Origin: Ulvibacterium marinum
GTDB taxonomy: Bacteria > Bacteroidota > Bacteroidia > Flavobacteriales > Flavobacteriaceae
DNA: 64,000 nt
Direction: 5' to 3'
NCBI RefSeq assembly: GCF_003626755.1
Contig: NZ_RBCJ01000003.1
Span: forward strand, 501,859 to 565,858
Shown here: positions 9,878 through 20,549 of the stretch, piece by piece
How the letters are laid out: each line of letters starts with the position of its first letter
How positions within the stretch are numbered: the first letter of the stretch is position 1
Position numbers and translations under genes: made by a program
Notes under the pieces: model-generated
Seen by the model: the letters and a program-made list of their open reading frames with translations, nothing else
The model's database searches: none
Told to the model about the DNA's origin: nothing

Positions 9878-10270
9878 ATGGCAAAGGCAAGTACAAAGGC
9901 GGCAAAAAAACGCAAGGTTATCGTGGACTCGGTAGGAGAGGCCCATATCACTGCCTCTTTTAACAATATCATAATTTCGTTGACCAATAAGAAGGGCGAT
10001 GTAATCTCATGGTCCTCAGCAGGCAAGTTGGGCTTTAGGGGTTCCAAGAAAAATACACCATATGCTGCACAGGTAGCCGCAGAGGATTGTGCAAAGATTG
10101 CCCATGAGGCTGGCCTTAGAAAGGTTAAGGTTTATGTAAAAGGCCCGGGCAATGGTAGGGAATCGGCAATACGAACTATTCATAATTCCGGTATTGAGGT
10201 AACTGAAATTATTGATGTTACCCCTATGCCCCACAACGGATGTAGACCTCCCAAAAGAAGAAGAGTTTAA
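9878..10270 (+). CDS. rpsK: 30S ribosomal protein S11
   Basis: 130 residues. [44 protein letters not shown] near residues 22-65 and the C-terminal [18 protein letters not shown] identify uS11. S11 forms part of the 30S platform and the mRNA exit cleft. It lies 47 bp after rpsM, and 87 bp separate it from rpsD. Confidence 0.98.
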   Translation: MAKASTKAAKKRKVIVDSVGEAHITASFNNIIISLTNKKGDVISWSSAGKLGFRGSKKNTPYAAQVAAEDCAKIAHEAGLRKVKVYVKGPGNGRESAIRTIHNSGIEVTEIIDVTPMPHNGCRPPKRRRV

Positions 10271-10357
10271 ACAACACATAAATATTTCATAGGAGTGTAC
10301 CTAATGATTATCGAAGGATAAGCCTTAATTCATAATCGCACTTCAAACTATAGGAAA

Positions 10358-10963
10358 ATGGCAAGATACACAGGACCAAAAAGTAAAATCGCCCGAAAGT
10401 TCGGAGAAGCGATTTTTGGAGACGATAAGTCTTTTGAGAAAAAAAATTACCCTCCGGGACAACATGGACAAAACAGACGTCGCGGAAAAAAATCGGAATA
10501 TGCCATCCAGCTAATGGAGAAGCAAAAAGCCAAGTATACCTATGGTATTTTGGAAAAACAGTTTCGCAACCTTTTTGCCAAGGCAAAACGTAAGGAAGGT
10601 GTTACCGGTGAAGTACTATTGCAATTGTGCGAGTCCCGTTTGGATAATGTGGTATACAGAATGGGTATTTCCACATCTAGAAGAGGGGCAAGGCAATTGG
10701 TTTCCCACAGGCACATAACCGTAAACGGAGAATTGGTAAATATACCGTCTTACTCTTTACGACCTGGAGATGTTGTTGGTGTAAGGGAAAAATCCAAGTC
10801 CCTGCAAGCTATACAAGATGCATTGGCTGCCAATAGCAGTGTATATGAATGGATTACATGGAATACTGAGAAGAAGGAAGGTACTTTTGTTTCTACCCCT
10901 GAACGTTTGCAGATTCCTGAGAATATCAAGGAACAATTAATAGTCGAGTTATACTCAAAATAA
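10358..10963 (+). CDS. rpsD: 30S ribosomal protein S4
   Basis: 201 residues. [21 protein letters not shown] and [22 protein letters not shown] begin uS4, and the S4 RNA-binding domain [33 protein letters not shown] is near residues 91-123. The N-terminus lacks the CxxC zinc ligands seen in some bacteria. S4 nucleates 30S assembly and in E. coli regulates the alpha operon; regulation here is not evident from the sequence. Confidence 0.98.
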   Translation: MARYTGPKSKIARKFGEAIFGDDKSFEKKNYPPGQHGQNRRRGKKSEYAIQLMEKQKAKYTYGILEKQFRNLFAKAKRKEGVTGEVLLQLCESRLDNVVYRMGISTSRRGARQLVSHRHITVNGELVNIPSYSLRPGDVVGVREKSKSLQAIQDALAANSSVYEWITWNTEKKEGTFVSTPERLQIPENIKEQLIVELYSK

Positions 10964-10981
10964 ATCAACACTGATCCAATT

Positions 10982-11974
10982 ATGGCATTATTTAATTTTC
11001 AGAAACCCGATAAAGTAATAATGATCGATTCCTCAGACTTCGAGGGCAAATTCGAATTTCGCCCCTTGGAGCCTGGTTATGGATTAACTGTTGGGAACGC
11101 ATTAAGAAGGGTATTGCTTTCTTCCTTGGAAGGACACGCCATCACATCGGTAAGGATCGATAAGGTAGAACATGAATTTTCCGTAATTCCGGGTGTTGTA
11201 GAGGATGTTACGGAGATTATACTGAACCTAAAACAGGTTCGGTTTAAAAAGCAAATAGAGGATTCCGAAGCGGAAACCGTTTCTATATCCGTAAGTGGTA
11301 AAGAGCAAATGACCGCAGGAGATTTCCAAAAGTTTATCTCGGGATATCAAGTGCTGAATCCGGATTTGGTTATTTGCAATATGGATGCCAAAGTAAGCAT
11401 CAATATGGAAATCACCATTGATAAAGGAAGGGGCTATGTACCAGCCGAGGAAAATAAAAAGTCAGGGACACCCCTAGGAACCATTGCGGTAGATTCTATC
11501 TTCACCCCAATAAAGAATGTAAAATACAGCATCGAGAATTTTCGTGTGGAGCAGAAGACCGATTATGAAAAATTGGTGTTCGAGATCGAAACGGATGGTT
11601 CCATTCACCCAAAGGATGCTTTGACCGAGGGAGCCAAGGTCCTTATACATCACTTTATGTTGTTCTCCGATGAGCGTATTACTTTGGAGGCGGATGAAAT
11701 TGCACAAACGGAAACCTATGATGAGGAATCCTTGCATATGAGGCAATTGCTTAAGACAAAATTGGTAGATATGGATCTCTCCGTACGTGCCTTGAACTGT
11801 TTGAAAGCTGCCGAGGTGGATACACTTGGGGATTTGGTATCCTTTAACAAGAATGACTTGATGAAATTTAGGAATTTTGGTAAAAAGTCCCTCACCGAAT
11901 TGGAGGAATTGGTTATCAACAAAGGTCTAAGTTTTGGAATGGACCTCTCTAAATATAAGTTGGATAAAGATTAA
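10982..11974 (+). CDS. rpoA: DNA-directed RNA polymerase subunit alpha
   Basis: 330 residues. The N-terminal dimerisation domain carries [34 protein letters not shown] near residues 27-60. The C-terminal domain ends with the two helix-hairpin-helix motifs, [19 protein letters not shown] and [17 protein letters not shown]. Alpha assembles the polymerase core and contacts upstream DNA and activators. It sits between rpsD and rplQ as in most bacteria. Confidence 0.98.
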   Translation: MALFNFQKPDKVIMIDSSDFEGKFEFRPLEPGYGLTVGNALRRVLLSSLEGHAITSVRIDKVEHEFSVIPGVVEDVTEIILNLKQVRFKKQIEDSEAETVSISVSGKEQMTAGDFQKFISGYQVLNPDLVICNMDAKVSINMEITIDKGRGYVPAEENKKSGTPLGTIAVDSIFTPIKNVKYSIENFRVEQKTDYEKLVFEIETDGSIHPKDALTEGAKVLIHHFMLFSDERITLEADEIAQTETYDEESLHMRQLLKTKLVDMDLSVRALNCLKAAEVDTLGDLVSFNKNDLMKFRNFGKKSLTELEELVINKGLSFGMDLSKYKLDKD

Positions 11975-12031
11975 TAATTTGCTTCTGTTGGAAGGGAGGG
12001 TCCCGGATAAGGAAGAAAATAGAAAACTACA

Positions 12032-12571
12032 ATGAGACACGGTAAAAAGTTCAATCATTTAGGACGAAAAGCTGCCCATAGAAAAGCCATGCTGGCAAAT
12101 ATGGCTTGTTCCCTAATTGAACACAAAAGAATAAATACCACGGTGGCCAAGGCCAAGGCCTTAAAGCAGTTTATAGAACCATTGATTACCAAATCCAAGG
12201 CGGAGAACAATCAAACGGCGGAAAAAGGCACGCACAATAGGCGTGTTGCCTTTAAGAACCTTAGAGATAAATATGCGGTTACTGAGCTTTTTGATTCAGT
12301 CTCGGAAAAAGTTGGCGATAGGCCAGGGGGCTATACAAGAATTATAAAGCTGGGCAACCGTCTGGGAGATAATGCGGATATGGCCATGATAGAGTTGGTA
12401 GACTTTAACGAACTTTATAATGCTGGTAAACCGAAGAAGAAATCCACGCGTAGGAGCAGAAGGGGTAAAGGAAGTAAATCCGAAGCACCACCTGTGGCCG
12501 TGGCGGAAAACGCAGTAGAATCAAAAGAAGCAGCGGACATTGAAGCTAAAGCGGATGATTCTGAAGAATAA
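12032..12571 (+). CDS. rplQ: 50S ribosomal protein L17 with acidic C-terminal tail
   Basis: 179 residues, longer than the roughly 120-130 of most bL17. The core spans [20 protein letters not shown] to [20 protein letters not shown] near residue 130. After it comes a basic stretch ([18 protein letters not shown]) and then an Ala/Glu-rich acidic tail of about 35 residues without obvious fold. L17 lies near the tunnel exit. It is the last gene of the superoperon, and a hairpin terminator follows 26 bp later. Confidence 0.96.
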   Translation: MRHGKKFNHLGRKAAHRKAMLANMACSLIEHKRINTTVAKAKALKQFIEPLITKSKAENNQTAEKGTHNRRVAFKNLRDKYAVTELFDSVSEKVGDRPGGYTRIIKLGNRLGDNADMAMIELVDFNELYNAGKPKKKSTRRSRRGKGSKSEAPPVAVAENAVESKEAADIEAKADDSEE

Positions 12572-12597
12572 AATGTTAGTATATTTTAATATTTACG

Positions 12598-12629
12598 AAA
12601 GGATAGACTTTATAGTTTATCCTTTTTTT
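12598..12629 (+). terminator. Rho-independent terminator after rplQ
   Basis: AAAGGATA pairs with TATCCTTT around a centre that is itself partly symmetric (ACTTTATAGT), followed by a run of seven T. It lies 27 bases after the rplQ stop and before carA, so it probably ends the ribosomal superoperon. Confidence 0.8.
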
Positions 12630-12664
12630 ATGTTTATTTGTGAAACAAAAATAGAGCAGCACTT

Positions 12665-13786
12665 ATGAAGTACACATCCAAAAAAAAGGCATTATTGATA
12701 TTGGCAGATGGAACAATTTTCCATGGAAAGGCAGTTGGTGATAAAGAAGGTACGGCATTTGGTGAAGTATGCTTCAATACGGGTATGACGGGATATCAAG
12801 AAATATTTACGGACCCTTCCTATTTTGGACAGCTCATGGTCATGACCAACGCCCATATCGGAAATTATGGGGCGCATAATGAAGAAGTGGAGTCCGATAC
12901 AGTAAAGATAGCCGGGCTTATCTGTAAAAATTTTAGTTATGAATATTCCCGACCTGATGCGGATATGGGCTTGAAGGAGTTTTTGGACAAGAGTAACTTA
13001 TTTGCAATCTCGGATGTGGATACCAGGGCATTGGTCAGCTATATAAGGGACAATGGTGCTATGAATGCCGTGATTTCTACGGATGTAGAAAATTTGGAAG
13101 CTCTCAAAAGTAAATTGGCAGAAGTACCCAGTATGGAAGGTTTGGAACTGGCCTCCAGAGTTTCGGCAAAGGAAGCCTACTATTACGGGGATGAGAATGC
13201 CAGCTATAGGATATCCGCATTGGACATTGGCATAAAGAAGAACATTCTTAGGAATTTGGCAAAACGGGATGCCTACATAAAGGTGTTTCCCTATAACACC
13301 TCATTTGAGGAGATGGCTGCATGGAATCCGGATGCCTATTTCATATCCAATGGACCCGGGGATCCCGAACCTTTAACGGAGGCTATTGCAACGGCAAAGG
13401 AAATTATTAAAACAGACAAACCACTTTTCGGTATATGTTTAGGTCATCAGGTCATTGCCCTTGCCAATGGAGTATCTACCTATAAAATGCATAATGGGCA
13501 TAGGGGAATCAATCATCCCATTCTAAACTTGATTACCGGAAAGGGAGAGATAACCTCTCAAAACCATGGGTTTGCCATCAACAGGGAAGAGACCGAAAAA
13601 AACCCAAATTTGGAAATTACCCATGTACATCTCAATGATCAAACCGTAGCAGGAATACGAATGAAGAACAAGGATGTATTCTCGGTACAATACCATCCGG
13701 AAGCAAGTCCGGGACCTCATGATGCGGACTATCTTTTTGATGATTTTTTTGAGATAATCAAGAAGACGTCACAGCAAACGGTTTAG
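12665..13786 (+). CDS. carA: Carbamoyl-phosphate synthase small (glutaminase) chain
   Basis: 373 residues. It hydrolyses glutamine and passes ammonia to CarB to make carbamoyl phosphate for arginine and pyrimidine synthesis. The N-terminal CPSase domain (LILADGTIFHG, FNTGMTGYQEIFTDPSY) occupies about residues 1-150. The class I glutamine amidotransferase domain has the nucleophile Cys258 in FGICLGHQ, with His344 and Glu346 in YHPEASPGPHD. carB is not adjacent. It stands alone after the ribosomal terminator and 113 bp before eno. Confidence 0.97.
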   Translation: MKYTSKKKALLILADGTIFHGKAVGDKEGTAFGEVCFNTGMTGYQEIFTDPSYFGQLMVMTNAHIGNYGAHNEEVESDTVKIAGLICKNFSYEYSRPDADMGLKEFLDKSNLFAISDVDTRALVSYIRDNGAMNAVISTDVENLEALKSKLAEVPSMEGLELASRVSAKEAYYYGDENASYRISALDIGIKKNILRNLAKRDAYIKVFPYNTSFEEMAAWNPDAYFISNGPGDPEPLTEAIATAKEIIKTDKPLFGICLGHQVIALANGVSTYKMHNGHRGINHPILNLITGKGEITSQNHGFAINREETEKNPNLEITHVHLNDQTVAGIRMKNKDVFSVQYHPEASPGPHDADYLFDDFFEIIKKTSQQTV

Positions 13787-13830
13787 ATTAAATAATCGTT
13801 ATTTCATAGAGAATATTGTAGCTCAAAGCC

Positions 13831-13860
13831 TTAGGATAAGGGCACCGTTTCGTATCTTTG
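13831..13860 (+). promoter_or_regulatory. Candidate promoter of eno
   Basis: TATCTTTG at 13853-13860 fits the flavobacterial -7 motif TAnnTTTG, with TTA at 13831-13833 (one base from the -33 TTG) 19 bp upstream. The eno start is 39 bp downstream of the -7 box. Confidence 0.6.
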
Positions 13861-13881
13861 CATTTTCAAAATCAATCCTAA

Positions 13882-15189
<1,308 letters not shown>

Positions 15190-15211
15190 ATTACCTTTTG
15201 TTAACCTATAG

Positions 15212-15244
15212 GAAGCCTTCCTAAAAAAGGAAGGCTTTTTCTTT
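15212..15244 (+). terminator. Rho-independent terminator after eno
   Basis: GAAGCCTTCCT and AGGAAGGCTTT form an uninterrupted stem around a short A-rich loop, followed by TTTTTC. It lies about 22 bases after the eno stop. Confidence 0.88.
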
Positions 15245-15314
15245 GTAGTTTATGACCAATCTCATTACATATTTAATGCGCATTGCGTATATTTTGGCCT
15301 TCTAATTTTTACGA

Positions 15315-16853
15315 ATGAACAACTTCCTTTTTGTTGCCGCCGAGAATGATGCCATAGCCAATTGTAAGGCTGGCGGTATGGGCGACGTTGTTAGGGATGT
15401 CCCCAGGCAGATTTCCGAAAGAGGGGATAAGGTACATGTTATAGTCCCTTCCTATTCCAGACTTCACAGAGATGGAGGAACTCTAAAAACGCGGCTTACC
15501 TTTCATCTAAGGGGAACTACCTATTCTGCGGAGTTGTATGAGGTGATTCCAAAAAAAGAATATAACAATATCCACCATTATGTTATCCATCACCCTGAAA
15601 TAGAGGCAGGGGATATTGCCCATATCTATCATAACAATCCCGTTGAGCCATTTTATACGGATTTCATTAAGTACGTTATATTTTGTACTGCAGTGGCCGA
15701 AGCTATTAAGGAAGATGCTTTTGGTAGTTTGGATATTGTTCATATGCATGACTGGCATTCCAGCCTCATGGTATTCTTAAAGACATACCACCCGGCATAT
15801 GAGTCCCTAAAAAGAATACGATTTGTATATACCATCCACAATTTGGCAATACAAGGCATACGGCCATTCGGGGATAATTATTCTTCTTTACAAAATTGGT
15901 TCCCTGATATTTCTTTGGATTACGATAATTTGATGGATTATAGATACCGGGATTGTGTTAACCTTATGGCTTTGGGCATTCGGCTTTCCGATGCTGTACA
16001 TACAGTATCTCCGTCCTATAAGGAAGATGTACTTTTACCCAGTTCCCCTCCTGAGTTTATAGGTGGGGAAGGTTTGGAAAAAGATTTAGGGCAGGCGGAA
16101 AATCAAGGTAGGCTTTATGGGATTTTAAATGGGTCCAATTACAAAAATATCCGTACCGCCAAGAAAGGGAACATCTATCGTAATACGGTCAAGGCACTTT
16201 TTAGATGGTTGCAACAAGAGTCCAAAAAATACAAGGCGGATTTCCTGGCACATACCGGGGAAAAGGTTATGGAATTGGTAGATAATAGACCTAAGTTCAT
16301 CATTTCCAGCGTGGCCCGTTTAACCGAACAAAAGTTCTATTTCTTTAAGCGTTCTCCTGAAGTCTTTATTGAAATCCTGAAGAAGTTGCAAAAGGTTGAT
16401 GGTATCTTTATGCTCTTGGGAACAGGAGCACCGGAGTACGAGGAACTCTTTAGGGGATTGAGTTACGAGCATGAGAATTTCATTTTTACCAATGGTCAAT
16501 CAGAGGATTTGATTGATTCCATCTATCTGGAAACGGACCTCTATTTTATGCCAAGCCTTTTTGAGCCTTGCGGCATTAGTCAAATGTTGTCCATGCGTAA
16601 TGGAAATCCCTGTCTAGTACATGCAACAGGAGGCCTAAAGGACACAGTGGAACATATGAAGACCGGATTTAGTTTTGGTGGGGACTCCTACGATGAGAAA
16701 ATCAACAATATGCTACTGAGTTTTGATGAGGCTTTGGATGTCTTTCAGAATGATAAACCCAAATGGAAAAAGATACAATCCGCGGCAAAAAAAATGAGAT
16801 TTACCTGGGAGAAATCCGTGGATGAATATTATAAGGTGCTCTATTTACTTTAA
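15315..16853 (+). CDS. Family-5 glycosyltransferase (glycogen/starch synthase-like)
   Basis: 512 residues. The N-terminus LFVAAENDAIANCKAGGMGDVVRDVPRQISERGDKVHVIVPSYSRL contains the KxGG nucleotide-sugar motif of GT5 glycogen and starch synthases. MHDWHSSLMVFL and YTIHNLAIQGI are also family motifs. The C-terminal GT-B half includes FIISSVARLTEQKFYFF and the conserved MPSLFEPCGISQMLSM. The usual hinge sequence GILNGID reads GILNGSNY here, and the segment after it is short and diverged. It may therefore be glycogen synthase or a related alpha-glucan transferase. No other glycogen gene is adjacent. Confidence 0.8.
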   Translation: MNNFLFVAAENDAIANCKAGGMGDVVRDVPRQISERGDKVHVIVPSYSRLHRDGGTLKTRLTFHLRGTTYSAELYEVIPKKEYNNIHHYVIHHPEIEAGDIAHIYHNNPVEPFYTDFIKYVIFCTAVAEAIKEDAFGSLDIVHMHDWHSSLMVFLKTYHPAYESLKRIRFVYTIHNLAIQGIRPFGDNYSSLQNWFPDISLDYDNLMDYRYRDCVNLMALGIRLSDAVHTVSPSYKEDVLLPSSPPEFIGGEGLEKDLGQAENQGRLYGILNGSNYKNIRTAKKGNIYRNTVKALFRWLQQESKKYKADFLAHTGEKVMELVDNRPKFIISSVARLTEQKFYFFKRSPEVFIEILKKLQKVDGIFMLLGTGAPEYEELFRGLSYEHENFIFTNGQSEDLIDSIYLETDLYFMPSLFEPCGISQMLSMRNGNPCLVHATGGLKDTVEHMKTGFSFGGDSYDEKINNMLLSFDEALDVFQNDKPKWKKIQSAAKKMRFTWEKSVDEYYKVLYLL

Positions 16854-16920
16854 GCTTTTTCAGAGGTTTTTAATTCGGTCTATAGGCTATGTTAATAATC
16901 TCCTAAACAAGAAACCTTAA

Positions 16921-16951
16921 TTGTTAACATTCTCTCTTTTTCTTAACTTTA
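16921..16951 (+). promoter_or_regulatory. Candidate promoter of gltA
   Basis: TTG at 16921-16923, a 20-bp spacer and TAACTTTA at 16944-16951 match the flavobacterial TTG-N19-21-TAnnTTTG promoter apart from the last base. The gltA start is 33 bp downstream. Confidence 0.5.
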
Positions 16952-16984
16952 CTGTTCTTTCTAAATAATATCTAAATCATCCAA

Positions 16985-18271
16985 ATGTCAGACAAAGCTA
17001 CGCTGGAATATAATGGTAAAAAATATGAATTTCCTGTAACCGAGGGTGCCGAAAACGAACTCGCCATGGACATAAAAACGTTACGGTCCGTTACCGGGGG
17101 AATGATTACCCTAGATCCGGGATACAAAAACACTGGATCTTGCGAAAGTGCCATTACTTTTCTGGATGGTGAAAAAGGCATTTTAAGGTATAGGGGCTAT
17201 TCCATAGAAGAGCTTGCCGAGAAGGCCGATTTTCTTGAAGTTGCCTATCTATTGATTTTTGGGGAGTTGCCCAATAAGGAGCAGCTTTCCAAATTTCATA
17301 ATGATATTCGGGAAGAGTCACATGTGGATGAGGAGATGAAGAAGATTTTGGATGGTTTTCCTAAATCCGCCCACCCTATGGGCGTACTTTCTTCGCTCAC
17401 CAGTGCTTTAGTAGCTTTTAATCCTTCTTCTGTGGATGTTTCTTCCGAATCGGAAATGTATAAATCCATTGTAAGGATCCTGGCAAAGTTTCCTGTACTT
17501 GTGGCTTGGGCCATGCGTAAGAAAAAAGGATTGCCCTTGGATTATGGAGATGATACTCTGGGCTATGTCGAGAACATCCATAAAATGATGTTCAAACGGC
17601 CCAATAAAGAATATAACAAGAACAAAATCGCAATCGATGCGCTGGACAAGTTGTTAATATTACATGCAGATCATGAACAGAACTGTTCTACTTCTACTGT
17701 ACGAATTGTAGGTTCTTCACATGCCGGGTTGTTTGCATCACTATCCGCGGGGATTTCCGCGCTTTGGGGGCCACTACATGGAGGTGCCAACCAAGCAGTT
17801 CTAGAAATGCTGGAAGCCATTGAGGCGGATGGTGGCGATACTAAAAAATATATGGCCAAGGCCAAGGACAAAAGTGACCCGTTTCGATTAATGGGTTTTG
17901 GGCATAGAGTATATAAGAATTTTGACCCTAGGGCCAAGATTATCAAGAAATCTGCAGATGAAGTTTTGGGAGATCTAGGTATCGAAGATCCCATTTTGGA
18001 AATCGCTAAAGGACTGGAGAAGGAAGCCTTGGAAGATCAATACTTTGTGGACAGAAAATTATATCCCAATGTGGATTTTTATTCGGGTATTATCTATCGT
18101 GCCCTAGGCATTCCTACCGAGATGTTTACCGTAATGTTCGCTTTGGGCAGATTGCCCGGTTGGATTGCCCAATGGAGGGAAATGCGTTTAAATGGAGAGC
18201 CCATTGGTCGTCCCAGACAAGTCTATATAGGTGAAAATCATAGACCTTTTGTTGCTGTGGATTTGAGATAA
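16985..18271 (+). CDS. gltA: Citrate synthase
   Basis: 428 residues, the hexameric type II length. It condenses acetyl-CoA with oxaloacetate in the TCA cycle. An N-terminal beta region of about 45 residues precedes ILRYRGYSIEELAE. The catalytic LHADHEQNCSTSTVRIVGS (His near residue 228), SALWGPLHGGANQAVLEML and LMGFGHRVYKNFDPRA blocks are all present, and the catalytic Asp lies near NVDFYSG. A terminator follows. The next gene on the same strand has its own candidate promoter. Confidence 0.97.
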   Translation: MSDKATLEYNGKKYEFPVTEGAENELAMDIKTLRSVTGGMITLDPGYKNTGSCESAITFLDGEKGILRYRGYSIEELAEKADFLEVAYLLIFGELPNKEQLSKFHNDIREESHVDEEMKKILDGFPKSAHPMGVLSSLTSALVAFNPSSVDVSSESEMYKSIVRILAKFPVLVAWAMRKKKGLPLDYGDDTLGYVENIHKMMFKRPNKEYNKNKIAIDALDKLLILHADHEQNCSTSTVRIVGSSHAGLFASLSAGISALWGPLHGGANQAVLEMLEAIEADGGDTKKYMAKAKDKSDPFRLMGFGHRVYKNFDPRAKIIKKSADEVLGDLGIEDPILEIAKGLEKEALEDQYFVDRKLYPNVDFYSGIIYRALGIPTEMFTVMFALGRLPGWIAQWREMRLNGEPIGRPRQVYIGENHRPFVAVDLR

Positions 18272-18300
18272 TATCGATTAGATCGTTTTGTAAAGAATAG

Positions 18301-18330
18301 CCCTTATCCAATTTTGGATGAGGGTTTTTT
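18301..18330 (+). terminator. Rho-independent terminator after gltA
   Basis: CCCTTATCCA and TGGATGAGGG pair with one mismatch around a short AATTT-type loop, followed by six T. It lies 30 bases after the gltA stop. Confidence 0.82.
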
Positions 18331-18331
18331 G

Positions 18332-18364
18332 TTGGTTCCCGCTATCTGGGAATTCCTATATTTG
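18332..18364 (+). promoter_or_regulatory. Candidate promoter of the DDAH-like gene
   Basis: TATATTTG at 18357-18364 matches the -7 consensus TAnnTTTG exactly. TTG at 18332-18334 lies 22 bp upstream. The start codon is only 14 bp after the -7 box, so the leader would be very short. Confidence 0.6.
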
Positions 18365-18378
18365 CCAAAAAATTTATA

Positions 18379-19293
18379 ATGCTCCATCTTAATGTAAACG
18401 ATGAAACCTCCCGATTGAGGGCGGTGCTTTTGGGAACGGCAAGGAACAATGGGCCCATACCCAAACCCGAGAACGCCTACGATCCAAAATCCCTTCAGCA
18501 TATATTGGCAGGTACCTACCCTAAGGAAGCGGATATGATAAATGAAATGGAGGCATTGGCAAACATTTTTAGGGCTTACAATGTTGAGGTATTTAGGCCG
18601 GAAGTACTGGAGGACTGTAATCAGATTTTCTCCCGGGATATTGCCTTTGTTATAGAGGATAAATTGATAAAGGCCAATATACTTCCGGATAGGGAAGAAG
18701 AGTTTGATGCTATTTTACATGTGCTGGAATACATCCATCCGGATAATATCCTGTATCCACCTGAGGAGGTTCATATTGAGGGTGGTGATGTTATGCCCTG
18801 GAACAATTATATTTTCATTGGTACCTATACGGGTCATGACTATCCGGATTATATTACCGCGAGAACCAATTGGGAAGGAGTGGAGTATATTAAACGGATG
18901 TTTCCCCATAAAGAGGTAAAGTCCTTTGAGCTTCGGAAATCAATCGCTAATCCAAAGGAGAATGCACTTCATTTGGACTGTTGTTTCCAACCCGTAGGAA
19001 AGGATAAGGCCATTCTTCATAAAAATGGATTTTTGGTGGAAGACGAATATCAATGGTTGGTAGACTATTTTGAAAAAGAAAATATTTTTGAGATTACCGC
19101 TGACGAAATGTATCGTATGTTTAGCAATGTATTTTCCATTTCGCCCGATGTTGTGGTTTCCGAACGTAATTTTACCCGACTCAATAATTGGTTACGGGAC
19201 CGAGGGTTAACCGTTGAAGAAGTACCCTACGCGGAAATTTCCAAGCAAGGTGGGTTATTGCGCTGTAGCACAATGCCTCTGATCAGGGATTAA
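18379..19293 (+). CDS. Dimethylargininase-like amidinohydrolase (guanidino-group modifying family)
   Basis: 304 residues of the alpha/beta-propeller amidinotransferase/DDAH superfamily. Expected catalytic elements are visible: an acidic pair in SRDIAF and EGGDVMPW, a His in ENALHLDCCFQPV, and the nucleophile Cys296 in GGLLRCSTMPLIRD near the end. Members cleave arginine-type guanidines to citrulline plus an amine or ammonia, or transfer the amidino group; the substrate cannot be read from the sequence. It follows gltA, and a second superfamily member (CtlX type) lies about 8 kb away on the same strand. Confidence 0.8.
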   Translation: MLHLNVNDETSRLRAVLLGTARNNGPIPKPENAYDPKSLQHILAGTYPKEADMINEMEALANIFRAYNVEVFRPEVLEDCNQIFSRDIAFVIEDKLIKANILPDREEEFDAILHVLEYIHPDNILYPPEEVHIEGGDVMPWNNYIFIGTYTGHDYPDYITARTNWEGVEYIKRMFPHKEVKSFELRKSIANPKENALHLDCCFQPVGKDKAILHKNGFLVEDEYQWLVDYFEKENIFEITADEMYRMFSNVFSISPDVVVSERNFTRLNNWLRDRGLTVEEVPYAEISKQGGLLRCSTMPLIRD

Positions 19294-19300
19294 CTTCCTT

Positions 19301-20437
19301 TTACATAAACAGTGCCATTAAGATATCCATTTGAAGGTTTTCTGCTTTTTTACGGATAGGTGATTCCATCATGGTGTTGAAATTGGTGGCAATGAAGACA
19401 ACGGACTCTAACTCCGGTAGGTAGATTAGGACGCATCCCGCTCCGACTCCACCTCCGGAGTGACCAATGCCACACGTGGTTCCCAAGTCGTAGTACGTTA
19501 AACCCAGACCATATTTGCGTTCTCCTTCTTCGCTTAAGACCCATTCTTGCATGATTTCCAGAGTTTTTGGGGTAAGTAATTTCCCGGAAATTAGACCTCT
19601 TAAAAAAAGAATGGCGTCTTCACTGGAAGCCACCAGACCATCATCACCTTTCATAGAGGATACATTGGCCCTTTGTAACTTCGAAATGTTCGTCGGTATA
19701 CCTTCCAGTAGTACATCCCAATAGGCATCTACCAAATGTAAATTCAAATCGATATTGTCTTTTGACAGTATATGAGTGGATTTCAGATTAAGCTTTTCAA
19801 ACAATTCCTTTTCCATGTAAGCCACGTGATCCCCTGTTATTTTATCCGCAATTAATGACAGGAGACCAAAATTGGTATTGCGATAGGCGTACTTGCTACC
19901 GGGCTCAAAATCCAAAGATTTTCCACTTATATAGGAGAGCATTTCGGAGACGTTAAGCACGGTTAAGGGATCTTGGATAATTCGAGATACCAATAAGGGA
20001 TCGGTACTATACTCCGGAAGTCCGGAGGTATGGTTCAAAAGCATTTTTATAGTGATTTTGTCCACACCCTTTATCGGTTTTAACCAAGGATAATCAAGGT
20101 ACTGAACAATGGGATCTTGCAATTTCAATTTTCCCTTTTCATACAATTGAAGGATAACGACCGCCATATAGGTCTTGCTTATACTTTGTAGGTAATGTAA
20201 ATGTTCCGTGGTAAGTGGAGTTTGGTTTTCGAGATTTGCCAGGCCTTCTGCATGGGACCATAATCCTATTTGTTCATTGTAAACAGCCAATGATAGGCCG
20301 GGAATACCAAGATCTACGTATTTTTTGAGTACGCTCTTTACCGCTTCCTGTTTTTCCCGGGGAAACCCACTTTCTTGTGCAGTAAGGGATAGTGTAACTA
20401 CCAACAGTAATCCCATAATTTTAACCCTTCTGTTCAT
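19301..20437 (-). CDS. Secreted serine hydrolase, class C beta-lactamase family
   Basis: 378 residues from the ATG at 20437, chosen because MNRRVKIMGLLLVVTLSLTAQ is a good signal peptide; the frame opens 16 codons earlier. The SxxK nucleophile motif is SISK at residues 85-88, the YxN motif lies in KYAYRNTNFG, and the HSGGGVG segment takes the place of the third KTG/HSG motif. Such enzymes are periplasmic peptidases or esterases (PF00144 type); resistance is not implied. Upstream on the same strand, 112 bp away, is a LytTR regulator that may share its transcript. The 3' end faces the DDAH-like gene with only 7 bp between stops. Confidence 0.85.
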   Translation of the reverse strand: MNRRVKIMGLLLVVTLSLTAQESGFPREKQEAVKSVLKKYVDLGIPGLSLAVYNEQIGLWSHAEGLANLENQTPLTTEHLHYLQSISKTYMAVVILQLYEKGKLKLQDPIVQYLDYPWLKPIKGVDKITIKMLLNHTSGLPEYSTDPLLVSRIIQDPLTVLNVSEMLSYISGKSLDFEPGSKYAYRNTNFGLLSLIADKITGDHVAYMEKELFEKLNLKSTHILSKDNIDLNLHLVDAYWDVLLEGIPTNISKLQRANVSSMKGDDGLVASSEDAILFLRGLISGKLLTPKTLEIMQEWVLSEEGERKYGLGLTYYDLGTTCGIGHSGGGVGAGCVLIYLPELESVVFIATNFNTMMESPIRKKAENLQMDILMALFM

Positions 20438-20549
20438 GACTTGAAATTTTGACAAATATCCGGGCATAGCTAAGCACAATCCCAATGATTTTGAAACGAA
20501 TAGGATGAACTGTAGTATTTTTAGGGCTGGGATGTAGAACAGGGATGGT

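Noticed and set aside
12640-12664. Possible -7 box TTTATTTG before carA
   Set aside because: It lacks the A at position 2 of TAnnTTTG, and no TTG is placed 19-21 bp upstream.
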